Positions 5,341 to 5,448 of a stretch of 5,448 bases of DNA are shown here, piece after piece. Made by a program: the position numbers and the translations under genes. The stretch comes from Bryobacterales bacterium (GTDB taxonomy: Bacteria; Acidobacteriota; Terriglobia; Bryobacterales; Bryobacteraceae). The notes below the pieces were generated by a model. The model was not told where the DNA came from. It saw nothing but the letters and a program-made list of their open reading frames with translations, and did not search any database. Each line of letters opens with the position of its first letter. The first letter of the stretch is position 1. The DNA lies in assembly GCA_003139735.1 (NCBI GenBank), contig PLGA01000091.1:1157-6604 (forward strand), in the 5' to 3' direction.

Positions 5341-5448
5341 TCAGAGGTTGGCGAAACAGGGGTCCTGGCTGCCGCCGGACGGGATGGTGGCGTTGCTGGC
5401 CGAGAACGTGCCTTCAACCCCGGTACTGGTGACCTTCACGCTGTCGGC
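5341..5448 (-). CDS. C-terminal fragment of an unidentified protein, cut by the window edge
   Basis: On the minus strand a frame is open from base 5448 down to a TGA stop (bases 5343-5341), giving 35 residues of a gene that begins outside the window. I do not recognise the protein. The fragment is rich in Ser, Thr, Gly, Val and Asn (for example VKVTSTGVEGTFSASNATIP) and ends in DPCFANL, a composition common in secreted or surface beta-rich proteins. Coding support: 31 of the 35 codons end in G or C, as expected for genes of this genome, although other frames of this GC-rich stretch are open too. It faces deoC tail to tail with only 6 nt (5335-5340) between the stops, which closes the rpiB-deoC operon. 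Confidence 0.5.
   Translation of the reverse strand, partial: ADSVKVTSTGVEGTFSASNATIPSGGSQDPCFANL

Noticed and set aside
5097..5432. A 111-codon plus-strand frame over the deoC end
   Set aside because: It is an Arg/Gly-rich alternative frame of deoC, whose own frame has the catalytic lysines and ends at 5334.

Overview
The window looks like chromosomal DNA of a GC-rich acidobacterium of the Solibacter/Bryobacter type. The main reason is the gene at 981-1757, which has the motif pattern of the TIGR03435 family, a lineage-expanded family typical of Acidobacteria. The secreted carboxypeptidase-regulatory-like protein next to it is also typical of that group. No rRNA, tRNA, CRISPR array, insertion sequence or phage gene was seen.

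Layout: (1) bases 1-750, plus strand: the 3' part of a Gfo/Idh/MocA-family NAD(P)-dependent oxidoreductase that enters from the left. (2) 751-980: intergenic, with only weak promoter-like and hairpin signals. (3) 981-1757: a secreted TIGR03435 protein. (4) 1758-1924: spacer with a strong hairpin just after the stop, a second perfect hairpin, and a TACAAT box near the next start. (5) 1925-3613: a 562-residue secreted protein with three carboxypeptidase-regulatory-like beta-sandwich segments. (6) 3614-3811: spacer with a nested inverted repeat at the stop and a TACAAT box 12 nt before the next start. (7) 3812-4435 and 4432-5334: a translationally coupled pair, an RpiB/LacA/LacB-type sugar-phosphate isomerase and a DeoC-type deoxyribose-phosphate aldolase. 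(8) 5341-5448, minus strand: the C-terminal end of an unidentified gene that converges on deoC with a 6-nt gap.

The most interesting part is the rpiB-deoC pair. Both enzymes carry N-terminal extensions that housekeeping versions lack. The isomerase begins with about 50 residues resembling the N-terminus of EutQ from ethanolamine-utilisation microcompartments. The aldolase begins with an amphipathic helix of the encapsulation-peptide kind, then a C-x2-C-x3-C-x3-C motif. The isomerase also has Asp where the catalytic Cys of E. coli RpiB lies. DeoC plus RpiB is the signature pair of 'sugar phosphate utilising' bacterial microcompartment (BMC) loci. My inference is that these are BMC cargo enzymes that make and use acetaldehyde and glyceraldehyde-3-phosphate inside a shell. 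No shell gene lies in the window, and deoC is closed off by a convergent gene, so the pair may be a satellite of a shell locus elsewhere.

The three upstream genes show no evident functional link with the sugar-phosphate pair.
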